DNA of 64,000 nt from Curtobacterium caseinilyticum (GCF_030363035.1 NZ_JAUCMN010000003.1:248001-312000); one strand, 5' to 3'; shown: positions 24,944-34,241, counted from the first letter of the stretch. Translations and numbers: made by a program. Notes: generated by a model from the letters alone, not told the origin.

Positions 24944-25873
24944 ATGACCCGTCAGCACGTCGTCGTCGGCGCCGGCCCCGTCGGCCGTCACGCCGCCGCA
25001 CTCCTCGCCGACCGCGGGGACGAGGTGGTCGTCGTCACGCGGTCCGGTCGCGACACCGGTCTGCCCGGTGTGCGGCACGTGGGGCTCGACGCCTCCGACG
25101 CCGACGCGCTCACCGCGGTGACCGAGGGTGCCGCCGCGCTCTACAACTGCGCCAACCCGGGCGACTACACGCAGTGGGAGCGGGTCTGGCCGCCGCTCGC
25201 GTCCGCGCTGCGCACCGCCGCTGAGCGCACCGGGGCGGTGTACGCGATCACGGGCAACCTCTACCCCTACGGCCCGGTCGGCGGCGCGATGCACGAGGGG
25301 CTGCCCGACGCGGCGACCGACCACAAGGGCGTGCTGCGGGCGCGGATGTGGGCGGACGCCCTCGCCGCACACCGCGCCGGACACCTGCGGACCGTCGAGG
25401 TGCGCGGCGCGGACTACGTCGGTCCGGGCACCGGGCAGAACGGCCACGTCACGCGCGTGCTGCCGACCGCACTGCGGGGGAAGCCCGTCACGGTGCTCGG
25501 CCGCTCGGACCAGCCGCACTCGTACACGGACGTCGGCGACGTCGCACGGCTCCTCGTGGCGGCGGCCGACGACGAGCGCGCGCACGGCCGGACGTGGATC
25601 GTGCCGACGAACGCGCCACGCACCCAGGAGCAGGCCCTCGCCGACGTGCTCCGTGCAGCCGGCCGGCCGACCGTCCCGGTGCGGAGCCTGCCGATCGGTG
25701 TACTCCGCGCGGTCGGCGCGGTCGTGCCGTTCGCCCGCGAGATCGCGCAGCTCGGGTACCAGTGGACCGCGCCCTACGTCGTCGACGACCGCGCGGCGCG
25801 CGCCCACTTCGGCTTCGGCCCGACGCCGTGGGACGAGGTCTGCCGCCGCACCGTGGACGGCCTCACCGCCTGA
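24944..25873 (+). CDS. NAD-dependent epimerase/dehydratase-like protein
   Basis: A 309-residue extended short-chain dehydrogenase-like protein. The nucleotide-binding motif is VVVGAGPVGRHAAALL, followed by LYNCANPGDYTQWERV, YAITGNLYPYGPV and RGADYVGPGTGQN. The usual catalytic YxxxK is replaced by a YPYG context, which places it among atypical NmrA/epimerase-like proteins and leaves the reaction open. Strong RBS AGGAGG. It is directly controlled by the divergent TetR through two operators. A role in response to a small-molecule inducer is likely. Confidence 0.88.
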   Translation: MTRQHVVVGAGPVGRHAAALLADRGDEVVVVTRSGRDTGLPGVRHVGLDASDADALTAVTEGAAALYNCANPGDYTQWERVWPPLASALRTAAERTGAVYAITGNLYPYGPVGGAMHEGLPDAATDHKGVLRARMWADALAAHRAGHLRTVEVRGADYVGPGTGQNGHVTRVLPTALRGKPVTVLGRSDQPHSYTDVGDVARLLVAAADDERAHGRTWIVPTNAPRTQEQALADVLRAAGRPTVPVRSLPIGVLRAVGAVVPFAREIAQLGYQWTAPYVVDDRAARAHFGFGPTPWDEVCRRTVDGLTA

Positions 25874-25888
25874 GCGACGGCGGCGTCC

Positions 25889-26048
25889 GGCCGGGAGGCA
25901 CGGCGCGGGTCCACCGCGTCGCCCGCGCCGGTGGCGGTGCGGTTCCGCACGTCGGTGGTGCGTCCCGGGGTCGCGTCCCGTCGGGGGACGCCCCGCCGGA
26001 CGACGTCCGTCGGACGGCGTCCGGTCGGACTGCGCCCGGTCGGACTGC
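25889..26048. repeat. Orphan palindrome half-arm and 15-bp tandem repeats
   Basis: The 176-bp gap between convergent genes contains one unpaired arm of the palindrome family (CCGGGAGGCACGG near 25890-25903). It also holds about three 15-bp tandem units of the form GTCCGGTCGGACTGC at 26005-26048. These end exactly at the stop codon (26050-26052) of the secreted propeller protein. No intact hairpin of the family is present. Confidence 0.7.
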
Positions 26049-26049
26049 G

Positions 26050-27381
26050 TCAGATGACGAGGAGCGTCGGGTACCACCCGGTCGCGAGCTGCTGCGCCGG
26101 ACCGCCGTCAGCCGACAGCCGCCAGAGCCCGGGCGTCGTGCCCGTCCCGACGGCGAGGAACAGGTCCCCCTCGGCGTCGGCAGCGCCGATGTGGACCCCG
26201 CGGCCCGGGGAGGCCACGCCGCTCGTCGTGCGCTCCGTCGTCGCACCGGAGGCGTCGCGGGCGACCAGGTGCGTCAGGGTCTTGTCGACACCGCAGCCCC
26301 CGGGTCGCGCCTCGGACGGCGCCGCGCACCACTCGGCCGACTGCGCCAGCACGAAGGACCGGTCGTTCACGGCCGCGTGGTCGAACGCCAGGCGGGGCTC
26401 GGCGGACACGAGCGTGCTCGAGCCGGCGGGCAGCGCCCACCAGGTCGTCGCGCCGGACGCCCCGGTCGACCAGTAGTCGAGGTAGAGCGTGCCGCTGCCG
26501 TCCGCCAGGAGCGCCGAGAACGTCGCGTAGCCCGGCTGCGTGACGGTCCGCGCCGCGCGGACCCCGTCGGCACGGACGGTCGTGACGGTCGCCGTCGGAG
26601 CCTGCGACGAGGTCGTCGAGAAGACGGCGACGGTGCCGTCACGGCCGACGGCCCAGTCGGCACCGGCCGACGGCAGGACGACCACCGGCGCCCCTCCCGT
26701 GACCGGCAGCTTCGTGACCGCGCCGGACACCGAGTCGACCCAGTACAGGTTGCCGGCGACGTCGGAACGGAGGTCGGCCGTCAGGCGGAGGCCGACCGCG
26801 ACGGTCCGCGGCACTCCCCCGGCGGCCGGGTACATCGTGATCGACGTCCGGTCGGGGGACGGCACGAAGACGTCACCGAGGTCGTCCGCCGTGAAGCCCT
26901 CGCCACCACGTGGCACGACCACACGGCCCGCACCCGCCCCGGTCGTCGGGAAGCGGTGGACCGCCCCGGACTCGTCCAGGGCGAAGAGGGACTGCACGGT
27001 CGTGACCGAGGACGGCGTCGTGTACGACACCACGACGCTCGGACCGGTGCCCTTCGTACCGACGGCGCGGACGGTGAAGCGGTGGGCGGTGCCGGCCGGC
27101 AGGTCCCCGAAGCGGTCGGAGCGCGCCGAGCCGGGCAGCCGGTCGACCCCGCCGTCGGGCTGGTCACCGGCCGGCGTGACCGCGACCTTCCAGCCGGTGA
27201 CCTTCGCACCCGAGCGGGGCGCGCCCCAGGTGACGACGGCACCGTCGCCGGAGCCGGCCACCCGGACGGTGGTCGGTGCACCCGGCAGCCGGGACGGACC
27301 CGCGGGCGCAGCCGAGGCCGGGACGGCTCCCCCGACCACGAGGGCCACCGCCGCGACGGCGGTCAGGACGACTCGGAACAC
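26050..27381 (-). CDS. Secreted Fn3/beta-propeller protein
   Basis: A 443-residue exported protein starting at a GTG before VFRVVLTAVAAVALVVGG. The signal peptide ends near ASA (about residue 26). A fibronectin type III domain (about 33-118; VRVAGSGDGAVVTWGAP to VVVSYTTPS) is followed by repeated beta-strand blades such as LFALDESGAVHRFP, NLYWVDSVSGAVTKLP and TLYLDYWSTG, suggesting an NHL- or PQQ-like propeller. There is no membrane anchor or sorting signal. It may bind or cleave an extracellular ligand. The function is not recognisable. Confidence 0.8.
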   Translation of the reverse strand: MFRVVLTAVAAVALVVGGAVPASAAPAGPSRLPGAPTTVRVAGSGDGAVVTWGAPRSGAKVTGWKVAVTPAGDQPDGGVDRLPGSARSDRFGDLPAGTAHRFTVRAVGTKGTGPSVVVSYTTPSSVTTVQSLFALDESGAVHRFPTTGAGAGRVVVPRGGEGFTADDLGDVFVPSPDRTSITMYPAAGGVPRTVAVGLRLTADLRSDVAGNLYWVDSVSGAVTKLPVTGGAPVVVLPSAGADWAVGRDGTVAVFSTTSSQAPTATVTTVRADGVRAARTVTQPGYATFSALLADGSGTLYLDYWSTGASGATTWWALPAGSSTLVSAEPRLAFDHAAVNDRSFVLAQSAEWCAAPSEARPGGCGVDKTLTHLVARDASGATTERTTSGVASPGRGVHIGAADAEGDLFLAVGTGTTPGLWRLSADGGPAQQLATGWYPTLLVI

Positions 27382-27545
27382 GACGGACCCCTGTCCTCGG
27401 GCGGTTCGACGAACCGCGCTGGGGACAGCGAAGCACCGGGACGCACCGCACGAGGGCACCCGGCACGGATCGTGCGGTGCGGCTGCGCGACCACGCAAGG
27501 GTGTCGACGACCGCCGGTCGGGCACGGACCCGACCGGCGCGGCCG

Positions 27546-29381
27546 TCAGCTGTGGCGCGGCTTGCGGAAGGGGCGGTCGCCGTCGTCGCGACGCGGGCGG
27601 TCGTCACGGTCACGCCGGGGTCGGTCGTCACGGTCGCGGCGGGGGCCGCGGTCGTCACGGTCGTACCGGCGCCCGCCACCACGGCGGTCCGGCTTGATCT
27701 CGATGAGCTTCCCGCTGATCCGGGTGTCCGACAGGCGGTCGAGCACGCCGGGGTCCATGCTCTCGGGCAGCTCGACGATCGAGAAGTCCGGACGGATCTG
27801 GATCGCGCCGAAGTCGTCGCGGCGCAGGCCACCCTCGTTCGCGAGCGCACCGACGATCTGCCGCGGCTCGACGCGGTGGCGACGGCCGACCTCGATCCGG
27901 TAGGCGGTCATCGGCTGCGAGCGACGGGGCCCGCGGTCCTCGCGGCCGCCACGGTCGTCGTCGCGGTCACGGCGGTCGTCACGGCGCCCGTCGCGGTCGA
28001 CCTGGTTGCGGAGGGCGTCCGACTCCGGGTCGAGCAGCAGCGGGTCGTCGCCCTGCGCGACGACGGCGAGCGCCGCGGAGACGTCCTCGGCGGGGACGTC
28101 GTGGTTCCGTACGTAGTGGGCGATGACGTCACGGAAGGCCGCGATGCGGTCCTGCTGCTCGAGCGCCGCGGTGATGGCGTCGTCGAAGCGGGTCAACCGC
28201 GTCTCGTTGACGTCGTCGATGGTCGGCAGCTGCATCTGCGTGAGCGGCTGCTTGGTGTGGCGCTCGATCGCGGACAGCAGGCGGCGCTCGCGCGGCGTGA
28301 CGAAGCTGATCGAGTCGCCCTTGCGCCCGGCGCGACCGGTGCGGCCGATGCGGTGCACGTACGACTCGATGTCCACCGGGATGTCGAAGTTCACGACGTG
28401 CGTGATCCGATCGACGTCGAGGCCGCGGGCGGCGACGTCGGTGGCGACCAGGATGTCGAGCTTGCCGGACTTCAGCTGGTTGACCGTGCGCTCGCGCTGC
28501 GCCTGGGCGACGTCACCGCTGATCGCGGCGGCCGCGTACCCGCGGGCACGGAGCTTCTCGGCCAGGGTCTCGGTCTCGCTCTTCGTGCGGACGAAGATGA
28601 TCATGCCCTCGAAGTCCTCGACCTCGAGGATGCGGGTGAGGGCGTCGACCTTCTGCGGGTACGACACGATCAGGTAGCGCTGCGTGATGTTCGCTGCGGT
28701 CTTCGTCTTGGTCTTGACCGTGATCTCGGACGGGTCGGTCAGGTACTGCTGCGAGATGCGGCGGATCTGCGCGGGCATCGTCGCCGAGAACAGCGCGACC
28801 TGCTTGTCGTCCGGGGTCTCGGCGAGGATCGTCTCGACGTCCTCGGCGAAGCCCATCTTGAGCATCTCGTCGGCCTCGTCGAGCACCAGGTACTTCAGCT
28901 CGGACAGGTCGAGCGTGCCCTTGGCGATGTGGTCCATGATGCGGCCGGGCGTCCCGACGACGACGTCGACGCCGCGACGCAACGCCGAGAGCTGCACGCC
29001 GTAGGCCTGACCGCCGTAGACGGGCAGGACGTGCACGTGCTTCATGTGCGACGCGAACTGCTCGAACGCCTCGCAGACCTGCAACGCGAGCTCGCGCGTG
29101 GGCGACAGCACGAGGGCCTGCGGCACCTTGCTGCCGGACTCCATGCGGGACAGGATCGGCAGCGCGAACGCCGCGGTCTTGCCGGTGCCGGTCTGCGCGA
29201 GGCCGACGACGTCGCGCCCCTCGAGCAGCGTCGGGATGGTGGCCTCCTGGATGGCGGAGGGGGTCTCGTAGCCGATGTCCTTGACGGCCTTGAGCACCGC
29301 ATCGCTCAGGCCGAGGTCGGCGAAGGTCACCACGGGCCCCTCGTCGGCGGTCTCGGTGGTGGTGGCGGTGTCCGTGCTCAT
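27546..29381 (-). CDS. deaD: DEAD-box ATP-dependent RNA helicase (DeaD/CsdA type)
   Basis: A 611-residue RNA helicase. In order: Q motif around 38-45, Walker A AQTGTGKT (62-69), PTREL (94-98), DEAD (168-171), SAT (199-201) and HRIGRTGR (343-350). An Arg/Asp-rich segment (465-488) precedes a DbpA-type RNA-binding domain (about 492-565). The protein ends in a basic RDRDDRPRR-repeat tail. DeaD helicases unwind structured RNA during ribosome assembly and cold growth. The ATG at 29381 is the first that leads into coding sequence. It is transcribed away from the exporter at 29586. Confidence 0.96.
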   Translation of the reverse strand: MSTDTATTTETADEGPVVTFADLGLSDAVLKAVKDIGYETPSAIQEATIPTLLEGRDVVGLAQTGTGKTAAFALPILSRMESGSKVPQALVLSPTRELALQVCEAFEQFASHMKHVHVLPVYGGQAYGVQLSALRRGVDVVVGTPGRIMDHIAKGTLDLSELKYLVLDEADEMLKMGFAEDVETILAETPDDKQVALFSATMPAQIRRISQQYLTDPSEITVKTKTKTAANITQRYLIVSYPQKVDALTRILEVEDFEGMIIFVRTKSETETLAEKLRARGYAAAAISGDVAQAQRERTVNQLKSGKLDILVATDVAARGLDVDRITHVVNFDIPVDIESYVHRIGRTGRAGRKGDSISFVTPRERRLLSAIERHTKQPLTQMQLPTIDDVNETRLTRFDDAITAALEQQDRIAAFRDVIAHYVRNHDVPAEDVSAALAVVAQGDDPLLLDPESDALRNQVDRDGRRDDRRDRDDDRGGREDRGPRRSQPMTAYRIEVGRRHRVEPRQIVGALANEGGLRRDDFGAIQIRPDFSIVELPESMDPGVLDRLSDTRISGKLIEIKPDRRGGGRRYDRDDRGPRRDRDDRPRRDRDDRPRRDDGDRPFRKPRHS

Positions 29382-29447
29382 GCGGAAACGGTATCTCGGA
29401 TGGCGACCGCGTGGTGACGCGGGACGCGCGGTCAGGAGGCGCCGGCA

Positions 29448-29495
29448 GGCGGACGGGAGGCACGGCGCGGCCCCGTCCCGTGCCTCCCGTCCGCC
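29448..29495. repeat. Inverted repeat in a divergent promoter region (family copy 5)
   Basis: Eighteen-base arms GGCGGACGGGAGGCACGG and the exact complement flank a 12-base loop. Unlike the other copies it lies between two gene starts (29381 leftward, 29586 rightward), where neither gene needs a terminator. It may insulate the two promoters, mark a lost gene, or show that the element moves independently of terminators. Confidence 0.75.
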
Positions 29496-29515
29496 CCTGC
29501 GGGGCCCACAACTAG

Positions 29516-29544
29516 TTGCAGTGTGGAACCAATGGAGGTATCGT
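29516..29544 (+). promoter_or_regulatory. Candidate sigma-70-type promoter for the drug exporter
   Basis: TTGCAG and TATCGT are separated by 17 bp in an unusually AT-rich stretch 42 bp ahead of the MFS start. A palindrome CAACTAGTTG (29509-29518) overlaps the -35 element and could be the operator of the TetR at 31912. Confidence 0.5.
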
Positions 29545-29585
29545 TGCGCGGTCTGCAAAGTTACAGAGTACGAAAAAGGAGTTCG

Positions 29586-31802
29586 ATGACCGCCACCGCA
29601 CCCGTCCCGGTGCAGCACGGCCGCCACGCTGCCGGGCCCGACGCGGCAGCCGGAGCGACCGGCGCGCCCGCGCCCGGCACCCCCGGCCAGCAGCCGCTGA
29701 TGACGCACCGCCAGATCCTCCTGGTGATCTACGGCCTGATGGCGGGCATGTTCCTGTCATCGCTCGGCCAGACGGTGTTCGGCACGGCCATCCGCACGAT
29801 CGGCGACGACCTGCACGGTCTCGACCAGCAGGCGTGGGTGACCACGGCCTACCTGATCACCTCGACGATCGCGACACCGATCTACGGCAAGCTCTCCGAC
29901 ATCTTCGGCCGGCGGCCCCTCTACATCTTCGGCATCGTCGTCTTCATCCTCGGCGCCGTGCTGTCGTCGATGTCCACCTCGATGCTCATGCTCGCGGCCT
30001 TCCGCGCCGTGCAGGGCATCGGCGCAGGTGCGCTGATGTCGCTGCCGCTCGCGATCATGGGCGACATCCTCGCCCCGCGTGAGCGCGCGAAGTACCAGGG
30101 GTACTTCCTGGCCGTCTTCGGCATCTCGTCCGTCATCGGTCCGCTCATCGGCGGCCTGCTCGCCGGCTCGTCCGAGATCCTCTGGATCACCGGCTGGCGC
30201 TGGGTCCTCCTGATCAACGTGCCGATCGGCGTGGCCGCACTGATCATGGTCATCGTGTTCCTGCACCTGCCGAAGGTGCACGGCAAGGGTGACAAGCCGA
30301 AGGTCGACTGGTGGGGAGCGACCGCGGTCATCGTCACGCTCGTGCCGCTGCTCCTCGTCGCCGAGCAGGGCCGCACCTGGGGCTGGGGCTCCCCGGCCGC
30401 CATCGCCAGCTACGTGATCGGCGCGCTCGGCCTCGTCGCGCTGCTGCTCGTCGAGTCGAAGATGGGCGACGCGGCGATCATCCCCCTCAAGCTGTTCCGC
30501 TCCGGCACGTTCTCGATGGCCACGGTCATCGGCTTCCTCGTCGGCTTCGCGATGTTCGGCGCGATGCTGACCATCCCGCTGTACCTGCAGATCGTGGTCG
30601 GTCTCACCCCGACCGAGTCCGGCTTCGCCACGCTGCCGCTCGTCGGAGGCCTGATGATCGCGTCGATCACCTCGGGTCAGATCGTCGCCCGTGTCGGCCG
30701 CTACCGGATCTTCCCGGTCATCGGCACGTTCCTGGTGTCCGCCGGCTACGTCGTCCTGACCTTCATGACGATCGACAAGCCGCTCTGGTTCCTCATGATC
30801 GGCATGTTCCTCATCGGCCTCGGGCTCGGCTCGGTCATGCAGTCGCTGACCCTGGCGTCGCAGGGGTCGGTCGAGGCGCGGGACATGGGCGTCGCCACCA
30901 GCTCGGCGACGTTCTTCCGCCAGATCGGCGGCACGCTCGGCACGGCCGTGCTGCTCTCGATCCTGTTCTCGGTCATGCCGAACAACATCCTGACGGCGAC
31001 CGCGAACCAGGCCGACCTCAAGCCGGCGCTGTCGGCAGCGCTCGACCCCGCGGTCGCGAGCAAGCCGGCGAACCAGGGTGCGATCGAGAAGATCTGGGCG
31101 CCGATCACCACGCCGCTGCAGCAGACCGTGCAGGCACAGCTCGACGACGCGTCCGCACAGGCCGAGCAGGCGGCCGACCAGGCCGTCACGCAGCAGGTCA
31201 CCGCGGCCGTGCAGCAGCAGGTCGCCGCCGGCGCCGTGCCCGCAGCCGCGGCGCAGGGCGTCATCGACCAGCAGGTCGCAGCAGCCACCCCCGCTGCTGA
31301 GTCCGCAGCCCTCGCGGCGGTCGCCGACAAGGCACACGCCAGCGTGCAGGACGGCACCGTGTCGGTCGACTGGTCGAACGCCTCGCAGCGGTCGTACTGG
31401 GTGGACGAGCTGACCCCGGCACTCGCGGAGAAGATCGACGACGGCGCCAGCTCGGACTCGGCGTCCACGAGCACGAACGACACCTCGTTCCTCACCGGTG
31501 CCGACAGCCGTCTGACGCGACCGTTCATGGCGGGCTTCAACGCCTCCTCCGTGACGATCTACTGGGTCGGCCTGGGCGTGATCCTGCTCGCCTTCGTGCT
31601 CACCTGGTTCTTCAAGGTGCCGCCGCTCCGCCAGCGCTCGGCCCTGCAGGAGCAGCACGACGCCGCGAACGGCTCGTCCGACGCCCCGTCGTCCCCGCCG
31701 TCGCCGGAGGCGGAGCTCGAGGCCCGCGCCGGGCTCGCCGCGGCCGAGGCCGGTTCGTTCACGGGGCCGATGACCGGCTCCACCCCGACCCAGCGTCGGT
31801 GA
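29586..31802 (+). CDS. DHA2-family MFS multidrug exporter with large external loop
   Basis: A 738-residue drug:proton antiporter of the 14-helix DHA2 type. The motif GKLSDIFGRRPLYIFGI (motif A) and the motif C region AVFGISSVIGPLIGGLLAG are clear. Between the last two helices, residues about 465-650 form an Ala/Gln-rich, soluble, probably helical loop, a feature of some actinobacterial exporters. The start at 29586 is set by AAAAAGGAG. It is followed by a hairpin and a TetR gene on the same strand, its likely regulator. Confidence 0.94.
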   Translation: MTATAPVPVQHGRHAAGPDAAAGATGAPAPGTPGQQPLMTHRQILLVIYGLMAGMFLSSLGQTVFGTAIRTIGDDLHGLDQQAWVTTAYLITSTIATPIYGKLSDIFGRRPLYIFGIVVFILGAVLSSMSTSMLMLAAFRAVQGIGAGALMSLPLAIMGDILAPRERAKYQGYFLAVFGISSVIGPLIGGLLAGSSEILWITGWRWVLLINVPIGVAALIMVIVFLHLPKVHGKGDKPKVDWWGATAVIVTLVPLLLVAEQGRTWGWGSPAAIASYVIGALGLVALLLVESKMGDAAIIPLKLFRSGTFSMATVIGFLVGFAMFGAMLTIPLYLQIVVGLTPTESGFATLPLVGGLMIASITSGQIVARVGRYRIFPVIGTFLVSAGYVVLTFMTIDKPLWFLMIGMFLIGLGLGSVMQSLTLASQGSVEARDMGVATSSATFFRQIGGTLGTAVLLSILFSVMPNNILTATANQADLKPALSAALDPAVASKPANQGAIEKIWAPITTPLQQTVQAQLDDASAQAEQAADQAVTQQVTAAVQQQVAAGAVPAAAAQGVIDQQVAAATPAAESAALAAVADKAHASVQDGTVSVDWSNASQRSYWVDELTPALAEKIDDGASSDSASTSTNDTSFLTGADSRLTRPFMAGFNASSVTIYWVGLGVILLAFVLTWFFKVPPLRQRSALQEQHDAANGSSDAPSSPPSPEAELEARAGLAAAEAGSFTGPMTGSTPTQRR

Positions 31803-31807
31803 CACCG

Positions 31808-31837
31808 GGCCGCCCGCACCCCCGGGTGCGGGCGGCC
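31808..31837 (+). terminator. Hairpin after the MFS exporter
   Basis: GGCCGCCCGCACCC pairs exactly with GGGTGCGGGCGGCC across a 2-base gap. It begins 6 bp after the stop codon, followed by CTCCCCC but no T-tract. It would reduce read-through into the TetR gene. Confidence 0.7.
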
Positions 31838-31911
31838 TCCCCCGCCGGTCCGTCCGGCAGCAGCCGGGCCACCGCTCCACACGGTGGCCGCCCAGCAGCA
31901 CAGGAGTGCAC

Positions 31912-32502
31912 GTGAGCACCACAGCAGCACCGGAGCCGGCCACCGCGCCGTGCACGTTGCGCGAACGGAAGAAGCAGCAGACGCGGCAGGCGCTCCACGA
32001 CGCCGCCCTCAGGCTCGTGTCCGAGCACGGTCTCGACGGCGTCACCGTCGAGCAGATCTGCAGCGACGCCGACGTCTCGCCGCGGACGTTCTTCAACTAC
32101 TTCACGTCGAAGGCGCACGCCGCGCTCGGCCTCGACACGGTGGAGGTGCCCGACTGGGCCGCCGCACGGTTCGCCGGCGCGGACGGGCGGCTCGTGGACG
32201 ACCTCTGCACCCTGGTCGCGGCGACCGTCCCGCTGTCGCAGGACCGTCGGCGGATGAAGGAGCTCCTGGTGCTCCGTCCCGAGATGGCGCCGATGGTCAT
32301 GCAGTGGATGGCGGAGTCGCGGCAGTCGCTCCTGGCGACCGTGTCCGCGCGCACCGACGAGCAGACCGCTCGCACCGCCGTCGGCCTCGTGCTGTCGGCC
32401 CTGTCCGAGGTCGCGCACCGCGACACCGTCGGTGACAGCGACGAGCTCGCGGTCAAGCTCCGCGCCGTGGTGGCCGAGATGGGCGCGATCGCAGCGGCCT
32501 GA
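31912..32502 (+). CDS. TetR-family transcriptional regulator
   Basis: A 196-residue TetR regulator with the HTH VTVEQICSDADVSPRTFFNY preceded by LRERKKQQTRQALHDAAL. A GTG at 31912 follows CAGGAG at the right distance; another in-frame GTG at 31906 is too close to it. It lies on the same strand behind the exporter and is likely its repressor, released by exporter substrates. Confidence 0.92.
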   Translation: MSTTAAPEPATAPCTLRERKKQQTRQALHDAALRLVSEHGLDGVTVEQICSDADVSPRTFFNYFTSKAHAALGLDTVEVPDWAAARFAGADGRLVDDLCTLVAATVPLSQDRRRMKELLVLRPEMAPMVMQWMAESRQSLLATVSARTDEQTARTAVGLVLSALSEVAHRDTVGDSDELAVKLRAVVAEMGAIAAA

Positions 32503-32674
32503 CCTGCGGGTTTGCGGGAACCCGCGCAGCTGCGTGGTTCCACAGGCCGTCTTCGGCATCCCGCAGGAACCGTCCAGGAACAGTCGTCGCGCACCTACGC
32601 TCGCAGCACCGGACGTACCCGACGCCCGGTCCCGGTCCGGCCACCCGACGCCCGGGGATCCGCGAGGAGCACCG

Positions 32675-34102
32675 ATGAAGCACGTTCCGAGCTGCCGTTC
32701 CGTGGCACTCATCACCGCAGCGACCGGCACCGTGCTGGTCACCACCGCCTTCGGCGTCCTGCCGGCCGTCGCGGCCACGGACGCACCACAGCCCGTGTCG
32801 GCGTCGACAGTGTCGTCGTCGCCGGCACCGGACACCACCCCGGCGACCACGGCACCCGCGGCCGACACGGTCGGCACCACCGAGGCCGTGTCGGCACCGG
32901 CGACGTCGGACGAGGTCGTCCAGCCACCGGCACCCGTCGCGGACACCACCGCCCCGGCCAGCGCTGCTCCGGCCCCCGTCGCTCCGTCCACGGCCGCTCC
33001 GGCCACCGACGCTCCGGCTCCGGCGTCGCCCGCGACCGCCTCCGGGTCGACCGCCGTGGCACCGTCCGCCGCGGGCGTCCCCGCGCCCGCTGCCTCCGCT
33101 GCAGCCACCGCTGAGGACGGCTCCCCCGCCGAGCCGGCCGCCGCGGTGTCCGGCCCGTCGTACGACGAGGGCACGGACGCCTCGTCACCGCGGTGGCTCC
33201 CGACCGTCCGTGCCGGCGAGTCCTTCTCCGCCGACCTGCGCGCCCACGACGCCGAGGACGCGACCTACACGCTGACGACCGTCGAGGGCACCGACGTGGC
33301 CCTCGACTCCGGTCTGACCTTCCGCGACGGGTTGCTCGAGGGCACTGCCACCACCGCCGGCACGTTCACCGTCCGGGTGACGGCCACCACCGACCACGGC
33401 AGCGCGTCGCAGTGGGTCCGGCAGGTCGTCGAGCCGGCCGCGGTCGTCGCGGTGGGCGTCGTCGTGCACGGGGTCCCCGCAGCGGCCGACGGCTCGTACA
33501 CGTGGGTGGCGGGTGACGGCACGGTCGGTCCCCGTCCGATCTCGGTCCCGGTCGGCGGCTCGATCACGCTCGTGCCGTGGACCGTCGACGAGTACGGCAA
33601 CCCCGCGAACGCCACCGACCGGGCCGAGGTCTGGGCGAGCGGCGACACCGACCAGGTCGTGCACGGCGAGGACGGGTTCACCGTCACGTTCCCGCACGCC
33701 TCGACGCACACGATCTGGGTGTCGGTCGACGGCGTCTGCACGGAGTTCACCGTCGAGGTCGTCGACGACACCGCGGAGACGCCCACCACCCCGACCGAGC
33801 CGGGCGTCCCGACGGAGCCGACGGTGCCGACCGACCCGACCACCCCCGTGCCCCCGGTGGACGTCACACCGGACGACGCGACCCCGCAGGACGGTGGCAC
33901 CGCGCCGGTCGTCCGCGTGACGCCGACCGCGAGCGACGCCGTCGCCGCTCCGGTCGCCGCGCGCACGACGCCCGTGGCGCACGAGCTCGCCTGGACCGGA
34001 GCCGAGACCGCTGCTCCGATCGGCTGGGCAGCGGCCCTGCTCGCCGCCGGCGCCGGACTGTTCGCGCTCCGCCGCGCGCGCCGGAGCCGCCACCGCGCCT
34101 GA
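32675..34102 (+). CDS. Secreted, wall-anchored Ig-like protein with LAWTG signal
   Basis: A 475-residue surface protein. The signal peptide (to about 33, ending VAA) is followed by a low-complexity Ala/Pro/Thr/Ser region to about 165. One or two Ig-like domains follow (VRAGESFSADLRAHDAEDAT; GTFTVRVTATTDHGSA). A Pro/Thr stalk precedes the sorting signal LAWTG (about 439-443), a hydrophobic segment and RRARRSRHR. With the protein at 16311 it is the second LAXTG protein in the window. It may serve adhesion or surface structure; there is no enzyme motif. Confidence 0.82.
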   Translation: MKHVPSCRSVALITAATGTVLVTTAFGVLPAVAATDAPQPVSASTVSSSPAPDTTPATTAPAADTVGTTEAVSAPATSDEVVQPPAPVADTTAPASAAPAPVAPSTAAPATDAPAPASPATASGSTAVAPSAAGVPAPAASAAATAEDGSPAEPAAAVSGPSYDEGTDASSPRWLPTVRAGESFSADLRAHDAEDATYTLTTVEGTDVALDSGLTFRDGLLEGTATTAGTFTVRVTATTDHGSASQWVRQVVEPAAVVAVGVVVHGVPAAADGSYTWVAGDGTVGPRPISVPVGGSITLVPWTVDEYGNPANATDRAEVWASGDTDQVVHGEDGFTVTFPHASTHTIWVSVDGVCTEFTVEVVDDTAETPTTPTEPGVPTEPTVPTDPTTPVPPVDVTPDDATPQDGGTAPVVRVTPTASDAVAAPVAARTTPVAHELAWTGAETAAPIGWAAALLAAGAGLFALRRARRSRHRA

Positions 34103-34130
34103 CCCGTCCGCGGTCACCGCGCGCAGCGCC

Positions 34131-34228
34131 GCGCGCGGGACGCCGCCACCCGCGAGGGACTCCGCCACGACGTGCGGTGTCCCGACGCCGGTGGCGGCGT
34201 CTCGGCGTCTCGCCGGCGTCCCGCGCGC
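34131..34228. terminator. Nested long inverted repeat between convergent genes
   Basis: Fifteen-base arms GCGCGCGGGACGCCG (34131-34145) and its complement (34214-34228) enclose a second pair GCCGCCACC/GGTGGCGGC (34142-34150, 34190-34198). It lies between the ends 34102 and 34242 and would serve both strands. Its sequence is unrelated to the palindrome family. Confidence 0.6.
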
Positions 34229-34241
34229 CAGCTGGCAGCGG

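Noticed and set aside
27560..27675. Tandem-like repeats near the end of deaD as an intergenic repeat
   Set aside because: They encode the basic RDRDDRPRR tail of the helicase and are explained by protein-level repetition.
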